Below, piece after piece: positions 35,080-44,773 of a DNA stretch of 64,000 bases. Both the position numbers and the translations under genes were made by a program. Origin of the DNA: JAUIET01 sp045106985. Its GTDB lineage: Bacteria > Pseudomonadota > Gammaproteobacteria > Pseudomonadales > JAUIET01. Numbering within the stretch: the stretch's first letter is position 1; the number at the start of each line of letters is the position of its first letter. The stretch is taken from positions 186,001 through 250,000 of the forward strand of contig JBGCFQ010000020.1 in the NCBI GenBank assembly GCA_045106985.1, written 5' to 3'. The notes under the pieces were generated by a model, which had not been told where the DNA came from, made no database searches, and was given only the letters and a program-made list of their open reading frames with translations.

Positions 35080-35415
35080 TTATTCGTCTAGTTGCCCAGC
35101 TAAGGCAAAAAGATTTCCAGATCGCGCTCCAGAGCGGCAATAAGCATGAACACGCTTTCCGGATTTCAAAACATCGGCAAACTGCGAGGCGTGCTCCAAC
35201 GTCATTTCGCTACCTGCAAACGGTATATTCACAACGTCCAAACCCAATGCTTCTGCCGCAGTGCAAATATCAGCAAAAGGCGTTTGATCCATGGACTCTC
35301 CGTCGGGACGATTACAGACCAGAATTTTTATGCCTGCCTCCACCAAGGCCTCTAAATCGCCAACGCTTAGCTGACCAGATACTGATACTTGTTCACTTAG
35401 TTGCGCAGAATTCAT
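35080..35415 (-). CDS. BLH/TIGR01244-type phosphatase or sulfurtransferase-like protein
   Basis: A 111-residue protein resembling the N-terminal domain of beta-lactamase hydrolase-like proteins. It has the active-site loop CRSGARS (CX4R, a rhodanese-like spacing) in HAYCRSGARSGNLFAL, and ILVCNRPDGE early in the chain. Members act on persulfides or phosphoesters, often with a partner dioxygenase; none is adjacent here. It precedes the acyl-CoA synthetase by 57 bases on the same strand. Confidence 0.8.
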   Translation of the reverse strand: MNSAQLSEQVSVSGQLSVGDLEALVEAGIKILVCNRPDGESMDQTPFADICTAAEALGLDVVNIPFAGSEMTLEHASQFADVLKSGKRVHAYCRSGARSGNLFALAGQLDE

Positions 35416-35622
35416 AATGTTGCTCTCTTGTCCTAATCGTAGCCATCGAGGCCGCTGCCAGAAACATGAACCTTATCGTTTTCTATCAATCTATGGAAGA
35501 GCCGACAGAAGTAACTGGACTTTCTAGCGGGCTTAATCTGCGGCTTAATAGGCGTGACTAATACGATGGTCAAACGGCCAGATAACGCTGATAATGATTC
35601 ACTAAAAACAGAGATGTAGTTC

Positions 35623-36963
35623 ATGGTAGTAAAGCTCACCGAAGGCTCGGTAACAACGCGAATTCGGGAAATGACCGTACCAATGGTGTGGGCCTTATTC
35701 GCAATGATGTCCTTCAACGCAGCAGACACGTTTTTTGTAGCTCAACTGGGTGACTTGCAGCTTGCCGCAATGAGCTTCACGTTTCCGGTTGAGATGGTCT
35801 TTACCAGCATTGCCATTGGCGCTGGAGCTGGAGCTTCATCAACTCTGGCTAGGCTTTTAGGAGCCGGCAACGTCCTGGAAGCTCGGCGCGTGTTTACCGA
35901 TGCCTTAGTACTTGTTGGCGGTCTATCCATAGTATTTGCGCTACTTGGCTTCCAGCTTATCGAATCGGTATTCACCCTGCTTGGCGCTACCCCAGAGCTA
36001 ATGCCATTCCTTAACGATTATATGAGGATCTGGTACTGGTGCGTCCCGGCACTGATTATCTCACAAGTTTGCATGGCAACTTTGCGTGCCATGGGGCTTA
36101 GCCGGCTTCAAGGGCGAATAATGATCGGCATTTCGCTGCTGAACGTTTTTCTGGACCCCTTGCTGATATTTGGCCTCGCAGGCTTTCCAAGAATGGAGTT
36201 AGAGGGCGCCGCACTGGCAACGGTTATTACTCGCTGGATTGGCCTACTGATTGTTCTTTACATGCTGTGTCGCAAATACGAGATGCGTGCTTCTTTAATC
36301 ATCCCTACTCGTCAAAGATTGCAAAACTGGAAAACAGTGTTGCACGTTGGCCTGCCAGCAACAGCCACAAACATGATTATCCCTTTGGCGAATGGCGTTG
36401 TGATTTTGCTAGTGTCGCAATACGGCAATGCTGCAGTTGCCGGTCTGGGCGTTGCTGCACGTATAGAACCTATTGTTTTGGTCTGCTTTTATGCTTTATC
36501 GAGCACAATGGGGCCTTTTTTTGGACAGAACTTTGGGGCTAATCGCGCCGACAGGTTGCACACAGCTTTGCGAAGCGTAAGCTCTTTCTGTCTCATTGCA
36601 GGCTTGGTGATTGCAGTGCTGCTGTACTTTGCCAGCAATACCATCGTAGGCTGGTTCAGCGAATCATCAGAGATACAGCGAGTTGCTATAGCCTACTTGA
36701 CCATCGTGCCGATTAGCTATGGGGCCTATGGAATCGTTATGTCAGTTTGTGCGTCGTTCAATGGTTTGGGAATGCCACTTCCTGCTCTACTTATATCAAG
36801 TTGCCGAGTACTGCTCTTGTTTATACCACTTGCCTTGCTGGGACAATCCTTATGGGGCATCAATGGTCTTTTCATCGCTGCAGCAATATCAAATGGACTA
36901 CTGGGCCTTCTCAGCGCATTGTGGTTACGCGCGAGGATACAATCCAGCAGTCCCGCGCAGTAG
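35623..36963 (+). CDS. MATE-family multidrug/toxin exporter
   Basis: A 446-residue protein with 12 predicted helices in two homologous halves. Landmarks include MMSFNAADTFFVAQLGDLQLAAMSFTFPVEMV at the start, AIGAGAGASSTLARLLGAGN, LNVFLDPLLIFG and FFGQNFGANRADRL in the second half. It is expected to export cationic or aromatic compounds using Na+ or H+. It is monocistronic and convergent with the crotonase gene at 36965. Confidence 0.9.
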   Translation: MVVKLTEGSVTTRIREMTVPMVWALFAMMSFNAADTFFVAQLGDLQLAAMSFTFPVEMVFTSIAIGAGAGASSTLARLLGAGNVLEARRVFTDALVLVGGLSIVFALLGFQLIESVFTLLGATPELMPFLNDYMRIWYWCVPALIISQVCMATLRAMGLSRLQGRIMIGISLLNVFLDPLLIFGLAGFPRMELEGAALATVITRWIGLLIVLYMLCRKYEMRASLIIPTRQRLQNWKTVLHVGLPATATNMIIPLANGVVILLVSQYGNAAVAGLGVAARIEPIVLVCFYALSSTMGPFFGQNFGANRADRLHTALRSVSSFCLIAGLVIAVLLYFASNTIVGWFSESSEIQRVAIAYLTIVPISYGAYGIVMSVCASFNGLGMPLPALLISSCRVLLLFIPLALLGQSLWGINGLFIAAAISNGLLGLLSALWLRARIQSSSPAQ

Positions 36964-36964
36964 C

Positions 36965-37855
36965 TTACAGAGGCTCGTTGGATTCCCACCATGGATAAAA
37001 AGGAGGCATATCCGTTGAGGCTTTTTCACTGAACTCTGGTCGACGTTTTTCAAGAAATGAGGCTACACCCTCCTTACCACTGCCCTTGCTCGCATAGTAC
37101 ATCGCCAAAGAATCGACTTCGTGCGCCTTCATAGGATGATCTTGAGCAGAGTTTCGATACATCATCTGTCGTGTTAATGCGACAGATACCGGACTGTGGC
37201 TGGCAATTCTGGCAGCCAGCTTGTATGCCTCAGGCAAGAGGTCTTCGGGTTCATAAACGGCTTTGGCGAAGCGCTCATCTTCTAGCTTGTCGGCGTTCAA
37301 AATCTCTCCGGTGTAACACCATTCAAGTGCAGTCTGAATACCTACGATTTTAGGCAAAAACCAGCTAGAACAAGCCTCTGGAGTAACGCCTATTTTGTTA
37401 AAGACAAAGCCAACCCGCGCGTCCTCAGATACAAGCCGAATATCCATGGCGCAGGTCATCGTTGCACCGATGCCAACGGCCGCGCCATTAATGGCAGCGA
37501 TAACAGGCTTTTTGCAATCGTATATAGCCAACACCACTCGGCCGCCAGTATCACGTACACCATGAATGATTTCCGGATCTTCGGGGCGAGAACGAATGTC
37601 TTGCAAGGTCGGTTGCAGCTCTTCATTGAGACCGAACACATTGCCGCCTACGCTTAAATCCATGCCTGCACAGAATGCCCTCCCAGCACCTGTTACGACG
37701 ATGACTGCAACCTCATCATCTTCTGACGCCTTATTAAATGCATCTATTAGCTCATTCGCCATTTCAAGCGTAAATGCATTGAGCTTATCTGGTCGGTTAA
37801 GTGTGAGTGTTAATATTGAATCTGATATTTCATATCGAAGAGTGTTGTACAGCAT
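36965..37855 (-). CDS. crotonase family protein lacking canonical Glu
   Basis: A 296-residue crotonase. FCAGMDL (61-67) gives the oxyanion loop. The hydratase Glu144 position reads T132 (VGIGATMT), and the Glu164 region is FVFNKIGVTPEACSSW, where Glu falls later (E160). This matches a separate crotonase subgroup whose reaction differs from simple hydration. The C-terminal tail of about 25 residues (PPFYPWWESNEPL) is unusual. ATG 37855 is preferred over the GTG at 37882, which lies in a hairpin. Confidence 0.83.
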   Translation of the reverse strand: MLYNTLRYEISDSILTLTLNRPDKLNAFTLEMANELIDAFNKASEDDEVAVIVVTGAGRAFCAGMDLSVGGNVFGLNEELQPTLQDIRSRPEDPEIIHGVRDTGGRVVLAIYDCKKPVIAAINGAAVGIGATMTCAMDIRLVSEDARVGFVFNKIGVTPEACSSWFLPKIVGIQTALEWCYTGEILNADKLEDERFAKAVYEPEDLLPEAYKLAARIASHSPVSVALTRQMMYRNSAQDHPMKAHEVDSLAMYYASKGSGKEGVASFLEKRRPEFSEKASTDMPPFYPWWESNEPL

Positions 37856-37880
37856 TTGATACTCAATAGGTGCATAAAAC

Positions 37881-37898
37881 ACTGCCGTTTGGGGCAGT
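37881..37898. promoter_or_regulatory. inverted repeat before the crotonase gene
   Basis: Arms ACTGCC and GGCAGT with a 6-base centre, 26 bases upstream of the crotonase ATG on the minus strand. It could be an operator or a leader hairpin. Confidence 0.35.
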
Positions 37899-38111
37899 AA
37901 GAGACCATATTTTGCGTTTCACTGCTCACAATCTCAAACCACTTGTCATCAATTTTGATGCACCTGTCTCACCACTATCGTAAAAACGTCAGCAACTTAT
38001 GCGTGCTTACCTTTGGGCATATGATTTACGTTCATCAGTCGATTGCAGACCGATAAACGGTAGTTAAACATTTTATCACGCTCTGAATTTTTGCTTAGCG
38101 AACAAACTCAA

Positions 38112-40121
38112 TCACTCAGCCGAGTACCAGATTGGAGACGTCCAAGCGCGCTCTTGAATTGTTTGCGGCACCGAATCATTGCTGCAGTCTTCTGGTCGAT
38201 CAGTTGTCGCTATAGTTAGGCATTGCCGTGCCGAATAACGACATGTCGGGTTTTCAACAGCGCGCATGTAGTACACCGCACTTTGACCCTCATCGAAATC
38301 GGGGTCCGACCAGACGGCACACAACTGTTCATGACCGCGGCCTTGCGGTTTGCAGTTATCTAAATTAACGGAAGCGCCATTGTTGGCGTCACCTGCGACG
38401 TCGTGAATGCGCTGATGATGATTGCCTTCGTCATCATACCAGCCTTTAATAATTTGCAACCGTTGCAGCGAGACACCCGGCTCAGCAGCGGTACCAAAAT
38501 CAGCCATAGCTGACGCTAGAAAAGTAGGCGATTTTGAGTTTGTTGATTTCATCAGGTCACCGCCCATTGGCACGGCGCTGGAGTACGCGGCCTTAATCAT
38601 ATCGGGGTCGGCACAGAGCTCAGTAGATAAATCCCAGCCTGCGAAAAAGCGCGGCTGTATTCGCGGACCACTGGTGCCAAAGACTTCTTTGTTCTGCATG
38701 CTCTCAAATAATGCAGAGCGACTGTTTTCTTCCGACCAAATCCCTATTAGTCCACCAGGATTATTGCTGGTATTGCCTGGCACCTTCGCTTGGTATGCCA
38801 CCCTGCGCGCTGCTGTGCCATCGCCCCAGCCTAAGTGACCTTGATAACTCTGTTCAGACACGGCCCCGCCCGTCCCATTGTGTGTATCCGTAGAGGCCGA
38901 CAAACCAAATTTAAACGGGTTCACTCCTATCCTTTCTTGCTCTTTCAGCCCTTCAATTAATGCATAACGCACATAACTATTACGGCTCAAACAATTGGGG
39001 CCCTTATGGGGCACATAGTCAGAAAACGGTCCCGTATAACAGTCATCCGGCGTGTCGGTTCCAGCGACGGCACTGAATGCCAGGTTCTCGAATTTTTCGA
39101 AATCACAGAGTTCATCTTCGCCACCAAGAACACCACTCAGTCCATTGCGGCACTCAGAGTCCCCTTTATGTTGCATCACTTCAACAATTGGTTCCAGCTT
39201 CATTCGCAACGAAGCGCGCTCGGCTTGCTCTGCATCGGTTGGTGCGCCAGCGTAGTCGACCGCAAACATTCGGCCATTGCTGATATTCGAATTGTGCGGA
39301 ATAGCGAGAACGTCGCAACCCTCCCCTTTGGCCAAACATTGCTCCTCAAGAATTTCCCACAATCTCCATTCGCGGGGGGCATCGAGGTAACTAACAGGTC
39401 GCGCAGGCACTACAGAGTTTTTAAAAATTACATTGCGATGTAGATTACTACCTAACCTTACAGAGCTGTATTCAAAAGCTATAAACGCCGTGCGTTCGCA
39501 TTCGGAACTAATGTCATTCCATATTTCCGCAGACGCTATCGTTTCTTTCCATGGGATTTTTGAAGCCTCAGTACAGCGTTTACCATCAGCACCACATAGC
39601 TCTTCGTCTCTACTGGGAAAGGGGCTAAATATCTTTTTCAACAAGCTAGGATTGCGCCCTTCACCTTCTTCAAATGCCGCACAGAATTCGGATTTCGCAA
39701 TATCACTGCCAACACGTCCACACAGCGTTTGCTCGCCCAAAAATTCTGCGTGGTCGGTCACACCCATAAAATCCAGAGGTCGGTCGATCTGTACTTCCCG
39801 CTTTAACTGCTCATTACCACGCTCTACAGGCAATGTCGCAGAGCCTTTTGCAAAGGCATAGCGATAAGCATCATCAGGCCGGGTTCTTGAGCCGAAAGAG
39901 TAGCCATCGTTAGAGAGTGAGGTATGCACGTGTAAATCGCCAAAATAGGCGTTCTTGAGGGGATTGTTCTCAGCACAAGGTTCACGCTTAGCGGCCACAC
40001 CGCCATTGCCCTGTTCGAACGTAACAAACTCCTCGGCTGGAATTTCCGAGCCACCACAGGCTACAAGTATAGCGGTGACGGCACACAATCCGAATATTCC
40101 AAGCGATCTTGTTTGATTCAT
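38112..40121 (-). CDS. DUF3604 lipoprotein (PHP-like hydrolase)
   Basis: A 669-residue exported protein with a lipobox (ILVAC at about residue 22), so probably an outer-membrane-associated lipoprotein. YFGDLHVHTSLSNDGY (about 59-74) and FMGVTDHAEFLGE (about 118-130) are metal-ligand motifs of the DUF3604/PHP-like superfamily. Later parts include IPHNSNISNGRMF and FGLSASTDTHNG. It has many cysteines, fitting disulfides in an exported protein. The substrate is not known. It stands alone, divergent from the Rieske oxygenase gene. Confidence 0.87.
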   Translation of the reverse strand: MNQTRSLGIFGLCAVTAILVACGGSEIPAEEFVTFEQGNGGVAAKREPCAENNPLKNAYFGDLHVHTSLSNDGYSFGSRTRPDDAYRYAFAKGSATLPVERGNEQLKREVQIDRPLDFMGVTDHAEFLGEQTLCGRVGSDIAKSEFCAAFEEGEGRNPSLLKKIFSPFPSRDEELCGADGKRCTEASKIPWKETIASAEIWNDISSECERTAFIAFEYSSVRLGSNLHRNVIFKNSVVPARPVSYLDAPREWRLWEILEEQCLAKGEGCDVLAIPHNSNISNGRMFAVDYAGAPTDAEQAERASLRMKLEPIVEVMQHKGDSECRNGLSGVLGGEDELCDFEKFENLAFSAVAGTDTPDDCYTGPFSDYVPHKGPNCLSRNSYVRYALIEGLKEQERIGVNPFKFGLSASTDTHNGTGGAVSEQSYQGHLGWGDGTAARRVAYQAKVPGNTSNNPGGLIGIWSEENSRSALFESMQNKEVFGTSGPRIQPRFFAGWDLSTELCADPDMIKAAYSSAVPMGGDLMKSTNSKSPTFLASAMADFGTAAEPGVSLQRLQIIKGWYDDEGNHHQRIHDVAGDANNGASVNLDNCKPQGRGHEQLCAVWSDPDFDEGQSAVYYMRAVENPTCRYSARQCLTIATTDRPEDCSNDSVPQTIQERAWTSPIWYSAE

Positions 40122-40258
40122 GAGCGAGCGTTCCTGCGCGGCTGAAATGACATGAAAGTGATTATAAGGTGTTGTGCCAGGGTATGCCGTGTAAAGAAGA
40201 TTGCTGTAATATTACTTCGGCAGTTTCAACTCCTTAAACAGCGACTTTACGCAGCATA

Positions 40259-41254
40259 ATGACCGACTTGTCCTCACTACCCTACCCTTATGGCTGGTTT
40301 CAGGTGTCTTACACGCACGAACTGGAGGTAGGAGAAGCTCGCCCAGTCCATTATTTCGATGAAGAAATGGTATTGTTCAGAGGAGAGGATGGCTTACCTA
40401 AACTCGTAGAGGCCTACTGTCCTCATATGGGAGCTCATCTGGGTCACGGGGTTCATAGTGGCAATGAGAATGCTGGCTGTGCCCGCGGGAAGGTATCCGG
40501 CAATCGAATAGTTTGCCCATTTCATGGCTGGGAATTTAATGGCGACGGCTATTGTGAGAACGTGCCATACGCCACGAATATGCCGCCAAAAGCAGAAAGC
40601 CAACAACTGCTAAAGACCTGGCCAGTGTGCGAGCGCAATGGAACGATCTGGATGTGGTACCACCCGGCCGGTCAACCACCAAAATGGGATGTTGAGTATT
40701 TTGCAGAACTTGATATCCAGAACGAAGATTGGAGCGAGTTCGAAACTTACCGCTGGACGATCAAAACACATTGCCAGGAGATGGCGGAAAATGGCGCAGA
40801 CCCTGCCCACTTCTTTTTTGTGCACGGCGTTGCTGATGCCCCAGTCTCTAAACAAGATTTTAACAGCGGACCGCGCCGTGAAGGCGTCATTGAGGCACCG
40901 ATGGATACGCCAAGAGGCCGTGTGGATGGGCGTATTGCCTATATTACTCAAGGTCCGGGCTTAGCGGTTACTCGGTTTACAGGCCTTTGTGAAACGATCG
41001 AATTGGGTAACGTAACGCCGATCGACAAAAACACCGTTGAATTAAACTATGCCTTTTCGCAACAAATTGTAGATGGTAAGAAAACAGGTGGCGGTATCGC
41101 TGCGGCTATCATCAGAGACATCGTAAAACAAACCAATGAAGACATTGTGATTTGGGAACACAAGATCTACCGTGACAAGCCATTGCTGTGTGACGGAGAT
41201 GGTCCAATAGCAAAATTCAGAAAATGGTACAGCCAGTTTTATTTTGAAATGTAG
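40259..41254 (+). CDS. Rieske non-heme iron oxygenase, KshA-like
   Basis: A 331-residue oxygenase component. The Rieske [2Fe-2S] ligands are C54/H56 and C86/H89. The spacing of 30 residues between the pairs is longer than usual because of a small insertion (about residues 68-80). Mononuclear iron ligands are in NGADPAHFFFVH: D181, H184 and H189. The family includes KshA (3-ketosteroid 9-alpha-hydroxylase) and cholesterol 7-desaturases, so a steroid-like substrate is plausible. A reductase partner is not adjacent. The Old Yellow Enzyme gene follows 98 bases downstream on the same strand. Confidence 0.85.
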   Translation: MTDLSSLPYPYGWFQVSYTHELEVGEARPVHYFDEEMVLFRGEDGLPKLVEAYCPHMGAHLGHGVHSGNENAGCARGKVSGNRIVCPFHGWEFNGDGYCENVPYATNMPPKAESQQLLKTWPVCERNGTIWMWYHPAGQPPKWDVEYFAELDIQNEDWSEFETYRWTIKTHCQEMAENGADPAHFFFVHGVADAPVSKQDFNSGPRREGVIEAPMDTPRGRVDGRIAYITQGPGLAVTRFTGLCETIELGNVTPIDKNTVELNYAFSQQIVDGKKTGGGIAAAIIRDIVKQTNEDIVIWEHKIYRDKPLLCDGDGPIAKFRKWYSQFYFEM

Positions 41255-41352
41255 CACCAAAAGACGACGCGAAAAGGCAGCTTTAACAGATTGCTGTTAT
41301 TAAGAGTTTAAATAGCGAACGTTCAAACAACAGGAATAAATTGGGATTAGTA

Positions 41353-42405
41353 ATGACAGACTTATTTTCACCGGGTGAATTCGGCAGCATAGCGCTGAAA
41401 AACAGAATCGTTATGGCGCCGATGACTCGCAGCCGCGCAGCCGATGACGGCACTCCAACACCAATGATGCTCGATTATTACAAACAGCGCGCGAGCGCCG
41501 GCATGATAATCGCCGAGGGAACTTACCCTTCGGAAAATGGCAAGGGTTACTGCCGAACACCGGGAATCGTGAGTCAAAAACATATCGATGCCTGGTCTGA
41601 CATTACTGAAGCCGTGCATCAAGAAGGCGGGAAAATTGTATTGCAGATAATGCACTGCGGGCGCTGTTCGCACTCTGATAACAAGCGCGCCGATGCCGAC
41701 ACAGTCGCTCCTTCGGCCATCGGTGCTGAGGGAGAAGTGTTTACCGAAGAAGGTATGAAGCCCTTCAGCCAGCCCCGCGCACTGCGCAGTGACGAAATTC
41801 CACAAGTAATCGAAGAGTATCGCCTGTCGACTGAGAATGCCTTCGCAGCCAATTTCGATGGCGTAGAACTTCACGGTACAAGCGGTTATCTTCCTGCACA
41901 ATTTTTGTCGCCCGGCAGCAACCAGCGCGACGACGCTTACGGCGGTTCACTTGAAAACAGGGTTCGTTTTTTTGACGAAGTTCTTAGGGCGATGAGCAGT
42001 GTTGCAGGGGCTGACAAAGTAGGCCTTAGAATTTGTCCTGGTTTTCCATTCAACAATGTAAAAGACCCCAACCCACAGGAAAGTTTCGAGGCTTTGTTAA
42101 ATACGATTCAACCATTGGGCCTGGCTTATCTTCATTTAATGCGCGCTAGCCCTTTGGACATATTCGCGATGGGCCATGATATTTTCAAAGGGCCCTTGCT
42201 GTTAAACGGTGGCTACAAGAAAAGCAGTGGCAATAAAGCTATTGCAGATAAGGGGGCTCATGCGGTGTCCTTTGCGACGTCTTATATTGCTAATCCAGAT
42301 TTGGTTATGCGACTGCAAGATGACTTGCCTCTTAGCGAACCGAAGCAGGAATACATGTACACCAATACGATTGAGGGGTATAGCGACTATAAAGGGCATG
42401 AGTAA
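41353..42405 (+). CDS. Old Yellow Enzyme family NADH:flavin oxidoreductase
   Basis: A 350-residue FMN TIM barrel. Visible landmarks are NRIVMAPMTRSRA, LQIMHCGRCSH, VELHGTSGYLPAQFLSP and a C-terminal FATSYIANPDLV. In OYE the substrate-binding pair is His-x-x-Asn (or His-x-x-His); here it is H174 and S177, an uncommon change, with Y179 retained. Ene-reduction of enones is the usual activity, and 3-ketosteroid or terpenoid enones would fit the neighbours. ATG 41353 is chosen; a TTG at 41341 with AGGA upstream is possible. Confidence 0.87.
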   Translation: MTDLFSPGEFGSIALKNRIVMAPMTRSRAADDGTPTPMMLDYYKQRASAGMIIAEGTYPSENGKGYCRTPGIVSQKHIDAWSDITEAVHQEGGKIVLQIMHCGRCSHSDNKRADADTVAPSAIGAEGEVFTEEGMKPFSQPRALRSDEIPQVIEEYRLSTENAFAANFDGVELHGTSGYLPAQFLSPGSNQRDDAYGGSLENRVRFFDEVLRAMSSVAGADKVGLRICPGFPFNNVKDPNPQESFEALLNTIQPLGLAYLHLMRASPLDIFAMGHDIFKGPLLLNGGYKKSSGNKAIADKGAHAVSFATSYIANPDLVMRLQDDLPLSEPKQEYMYTNTIEGYSDYKGHE

Positions 42406-42510
42406 AAGCCCTTGAGCGTTGGTAGTGTTGTTATCGCTTGAAAGTACACCTTGTCGTGCCTAATGGTACTTACCTAAGCGGTAATTACTGCACTGAATCC
42501 AATGCACTCT

Positions 42511-42945
42511 TCACTTAGCAAACAGCTGAGTCTCAATATCCTCGAAAGACTTGAACTCAAGCGCATTGCCACTGGGGTCCAGGAAGAACATTGTTGACTG
42601 CTCGCCAGGCTCACCTTTAAACCGGGTATGTGGTTCAATCACAAACTGGCTGATAAGGTTAGTCGCTCGTTGTGCAAGCTGGCGCCAATCATCAGATTCA
42701 AGCACAACACCGAAATGCGGTACAGGTACGTCATGGCCATCGACCGGATTAGCAATCGAGGCCACTTGGCCATTTGAGCCGATATCAGGGTTCAGATGAA
42801 CCACCAGCTGATGGCCATACATATTGAAATCCACCCACTGATCTGCACTCCGCCCTTCACTGAACCCCAAGCCATCAGCGTAAAAAGCGCGGGCCTCAAT
42901 AATATCGCGTACTTGAATAGCTAAATGGAAGGGCGTCAACCGCAT
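42511..42945 (-). CDS. VOC-family (glyoxalase-fold) protein
   Basis: A 144-residue protein with the beta-alpha-beta-beta-beta repeats of the vicinal oxygen chelate fold. FHLAIQVRDIIEARAFYADGLGF starts the first module, and FFLDPSGNALEFKSFE ends the second. Metal-ligand candidates are the His in PFHLA and the Glu in ALEF. The ATG at 42945 overlaps the cupin stop as TAATG, so the two genes are coupled. It may be a dioxygenase, lyase or binding protein. Confidence 0.83.
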   Translation of the reverse strand: MRLTPFHLAIQVRDIIEARAFYADGLGFSEGRSADQWVDFNMYGHQLVVHLNPDIGSNGQVASIANPVDGHDVPVPHFGVVLESDDWRQLAQRATNLISQFVIEPHTRFKGEPGEQSTMFFLDPSGNALEFKSFEDIETQLFAK

Positions 42946-43400
42946 TACTCTACCAGCACATTCGGCCGGGGTAAGCCCTGCTCTTCGCACATCATTAGAT
43001 AGAATTGAAGGGTAAGCAGGCCGTCTACAACAGACGTGATATTACCCTCCTCGTCCAAGTTGATGTTTGAACCGTACATTTGAAACCAAACCCGGGTATC
43101 GTCTTCAATGCACTGAAGAGTGTGCTCAGAACCCGCTGGCTCATACAAAAACGAGCCCGCGCGGTTCACATAGTCGTACTCCTTGTATTTCCAACCGCCG
43201 GAGGTCGTGTAGCCGTATACGGGCCCAGTATGGCGATGTTTGTCCACTTCATAGCCGGCCTGAAAAATGTTCTCGATTATCCAAAGCCCCTCGCCTTTTT
43301 TTACCTGAAGCACTTTGAGCAGGCTGCCATCGCCTATGTCAACAAATGGCAAATCGTCCGCAGCGAAATGTACAGCTTCCTGTGATTGCGTGTCTGTCAT
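42945..43400 (-). CDS. cupin-domain protein (2,4'-dihydroxyacetophenone dioxygenase-like)
   Basis: A 151-residue single-domain cupin. Motif 1 contains AGYEVDKHRHTGPVYGYTTSGG with two metal His and a Tyr in place of the usual Glu; motif 2 contains AGSFLYEPAGSEHTLQ. It resembles the dihydroxyacetophenone dioxygenase (DAD) group of C-C bond-cleaving cupins. A GGGGG ribosome site precedes the ATG. It is translationally coupled to the VOC gene and divergent from the P450. Confidence 0.8.
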   Translation of the reverse strand: MTDTQSQEAVHFAADDLPFVDIGDGSLLKVLQVKKGEGLWIIENIFQAGYEVDKHRHTGPVYGYTTSGGWKYKEYDYVNRAGSFLYEPAGSEHTLQCIEDDTRVWFQMYGSNINLDEEGNITSVVDGLLTLQFYLMMCEEQGLPRPNVLVE

Positions 43401-43486
43401 CTAAACCCCCAATATATGAACCACTATTGGTGGGCAGAATACCGTCTCCAGTTGTAAAATGCAGCATTCGAAACGGTAATGACTCT

Positions 43487-44710
43487 ATGGCCACTAACTA
43501 TTCTTTAAGCGCCGATACGATCGACGTATACAACCCGGATAACTACCTGAATGGCATTCCGCATCGTGAGTTTGCCTGGCTGCGAGAAAATGCTCCCGTT
43601 TTTTGGCACAGTCATCCTGAAGGCGGCGGCTATTGGGTGGTAAGTAAACATGCCGATGTGATGAGGGTTTCTCGCGACCACAAAACTTTCAGTGCGCAGA
43701 AAGGCTTTGTTATGGTCGATGATTTGCCTCCGGAAATATTGGAACGCACTCAAAGCCAATTGTTGGGCATGGACCCGCCAGACCATGGCCCAATACGCCG
43801 GGCGGTTATCACCCACTTTACCCGCGGAATGTTGGCCGAGCTGGAGCCGAAAGTTCATTCGATTGCTCAAGGTATAGTCCAGAGTGCGCGCGACAAGACT
43901 GACACTGACTTCATAGAGTCGCTTGCCTGCGAGTTACCCACTGCCGTTATTTGTTCGATGCTCGATATTCCGGAAGACATGTGGACTCAAATTCGGCACT
44001 GGTCCGACTTACAAACTGCGGGTTCTGACCCCGACCTAGGTGGCAGCCCTGAAGCTATTCAGCAGGCATCCATAGAGATGGGAACGTACGGCTTTGAATT
44101 GGCCGTTGAGCGCAAGGCCAGTGGAGGCAATGATCTGATTTGCCAGCTGCTGGAAAGCGAAGTGGACGGCCACGTTGTCTCAGAGGTCGATTTCGCTTCC
44201 TTATTTATACAACTTACGGTAGCCGGAAACGAAACCACTCGCGGACTGATCAGCAGCGGAATGCTGGAGCTAGTGCAGCGTCCGGAGCTGTATCAACAAC
44301 TCGAAGCAGACCCTAAGGGCTTGCCACTCGCCATCGAAGAAATGTTACGCTGGACATGTCCATTGCACTACTTTCGCCGTACTGCAACCTGCGACACTGA
44401 AATACGTGGCGCAAAGATACGCGAGGGCGACCGAGTTGTAATGATGTACAGTTCTGCGAATTTTGATGAAGATGAATTTCAGAACCCCATGGCCTTCGAT
44501 ATTAGCCGCGAGCATAATCCACATATGGCCTTTGGCTATGGCATTCATTTGTGCCTGGGCGCTAACCTTGCCAGGATGGAGGCACGATTGTTTTTCGAAG
44601 AGTTTTTCAAAACATTCAAAAAAATAGAACTGAATGGCACTCCTGCACGGATTCGGTCAAACAATATTAATGGCTATAAGCGAATGCCGGTGACACTCGC
44701 AGCCCGTTAG
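43487..44710 (+). CDS. cytochrome P450, CYP125/142-like
   Basis: A 407-residue soluble bacterial P450. The I-helix motif is AGNETT (246-251), ExxR is E285-M-L-R288, and the haem loop is FGYGIHLCLG (349-358) with C356 as the thiolate. The stretch MMYSSANFDEDEFQNP and the region around HNPHMAFG are close to CYP125, CYP142 and CYP124, which hydroxylate the terminal carbon of sterol or branched-lipid side chains. The actual substrate is inferred. ATG 43487 is used; the open frame extends to 43346 without P450 similarity. The acyl-CoA synthetase follows and could activate the resulting acid. Confidence 0.88.
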   Translation: MATNYSLSADTIDVYNPDNYLNGIPHREFAWLRENAPVFWHSHPEGGGYWVVSKHADVMRVSRDHKTFSAQKGFVMVDDLPPEILERTQSQLLGMDPPDHGPIRRAVITHFTRGMLAELEPKVHSIAQGIVQSARDKTDTDFIESLACELPTAVICSMLDIPEDMWTQIRHWSDLQTAGSDPDLGGSPEAIQQASIEMGTYGFELAVERKASGGNDLICQLLESEVDGHVVSEVDFASLFIQLTVAGNETTRGLISSGMLELVQRPELYQQLEADPKGLPLAIEEMLRWTCPLHYFRRTATCDTEIRGAKIREGDRVVMMYSSANFDEDEFQNPMAFDISREHNPHMAFGYGIHLCLGANLARMEARLFFEEFFKTFKKIELNGTPARIRSNNINGYKRMPVTLAAR

Positions 44711-44773
44711 GTCGCGAAGATATTTCAATTAGCTACGATAACTACTATTCACAGATTAAATGATGGGCCCGCA

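Noticed and set aside
41368..41901. 177-codon frame antisense to the Old Yellow Enzyme
   Set aside because: No protein family features; fully inside a well-supported gene.
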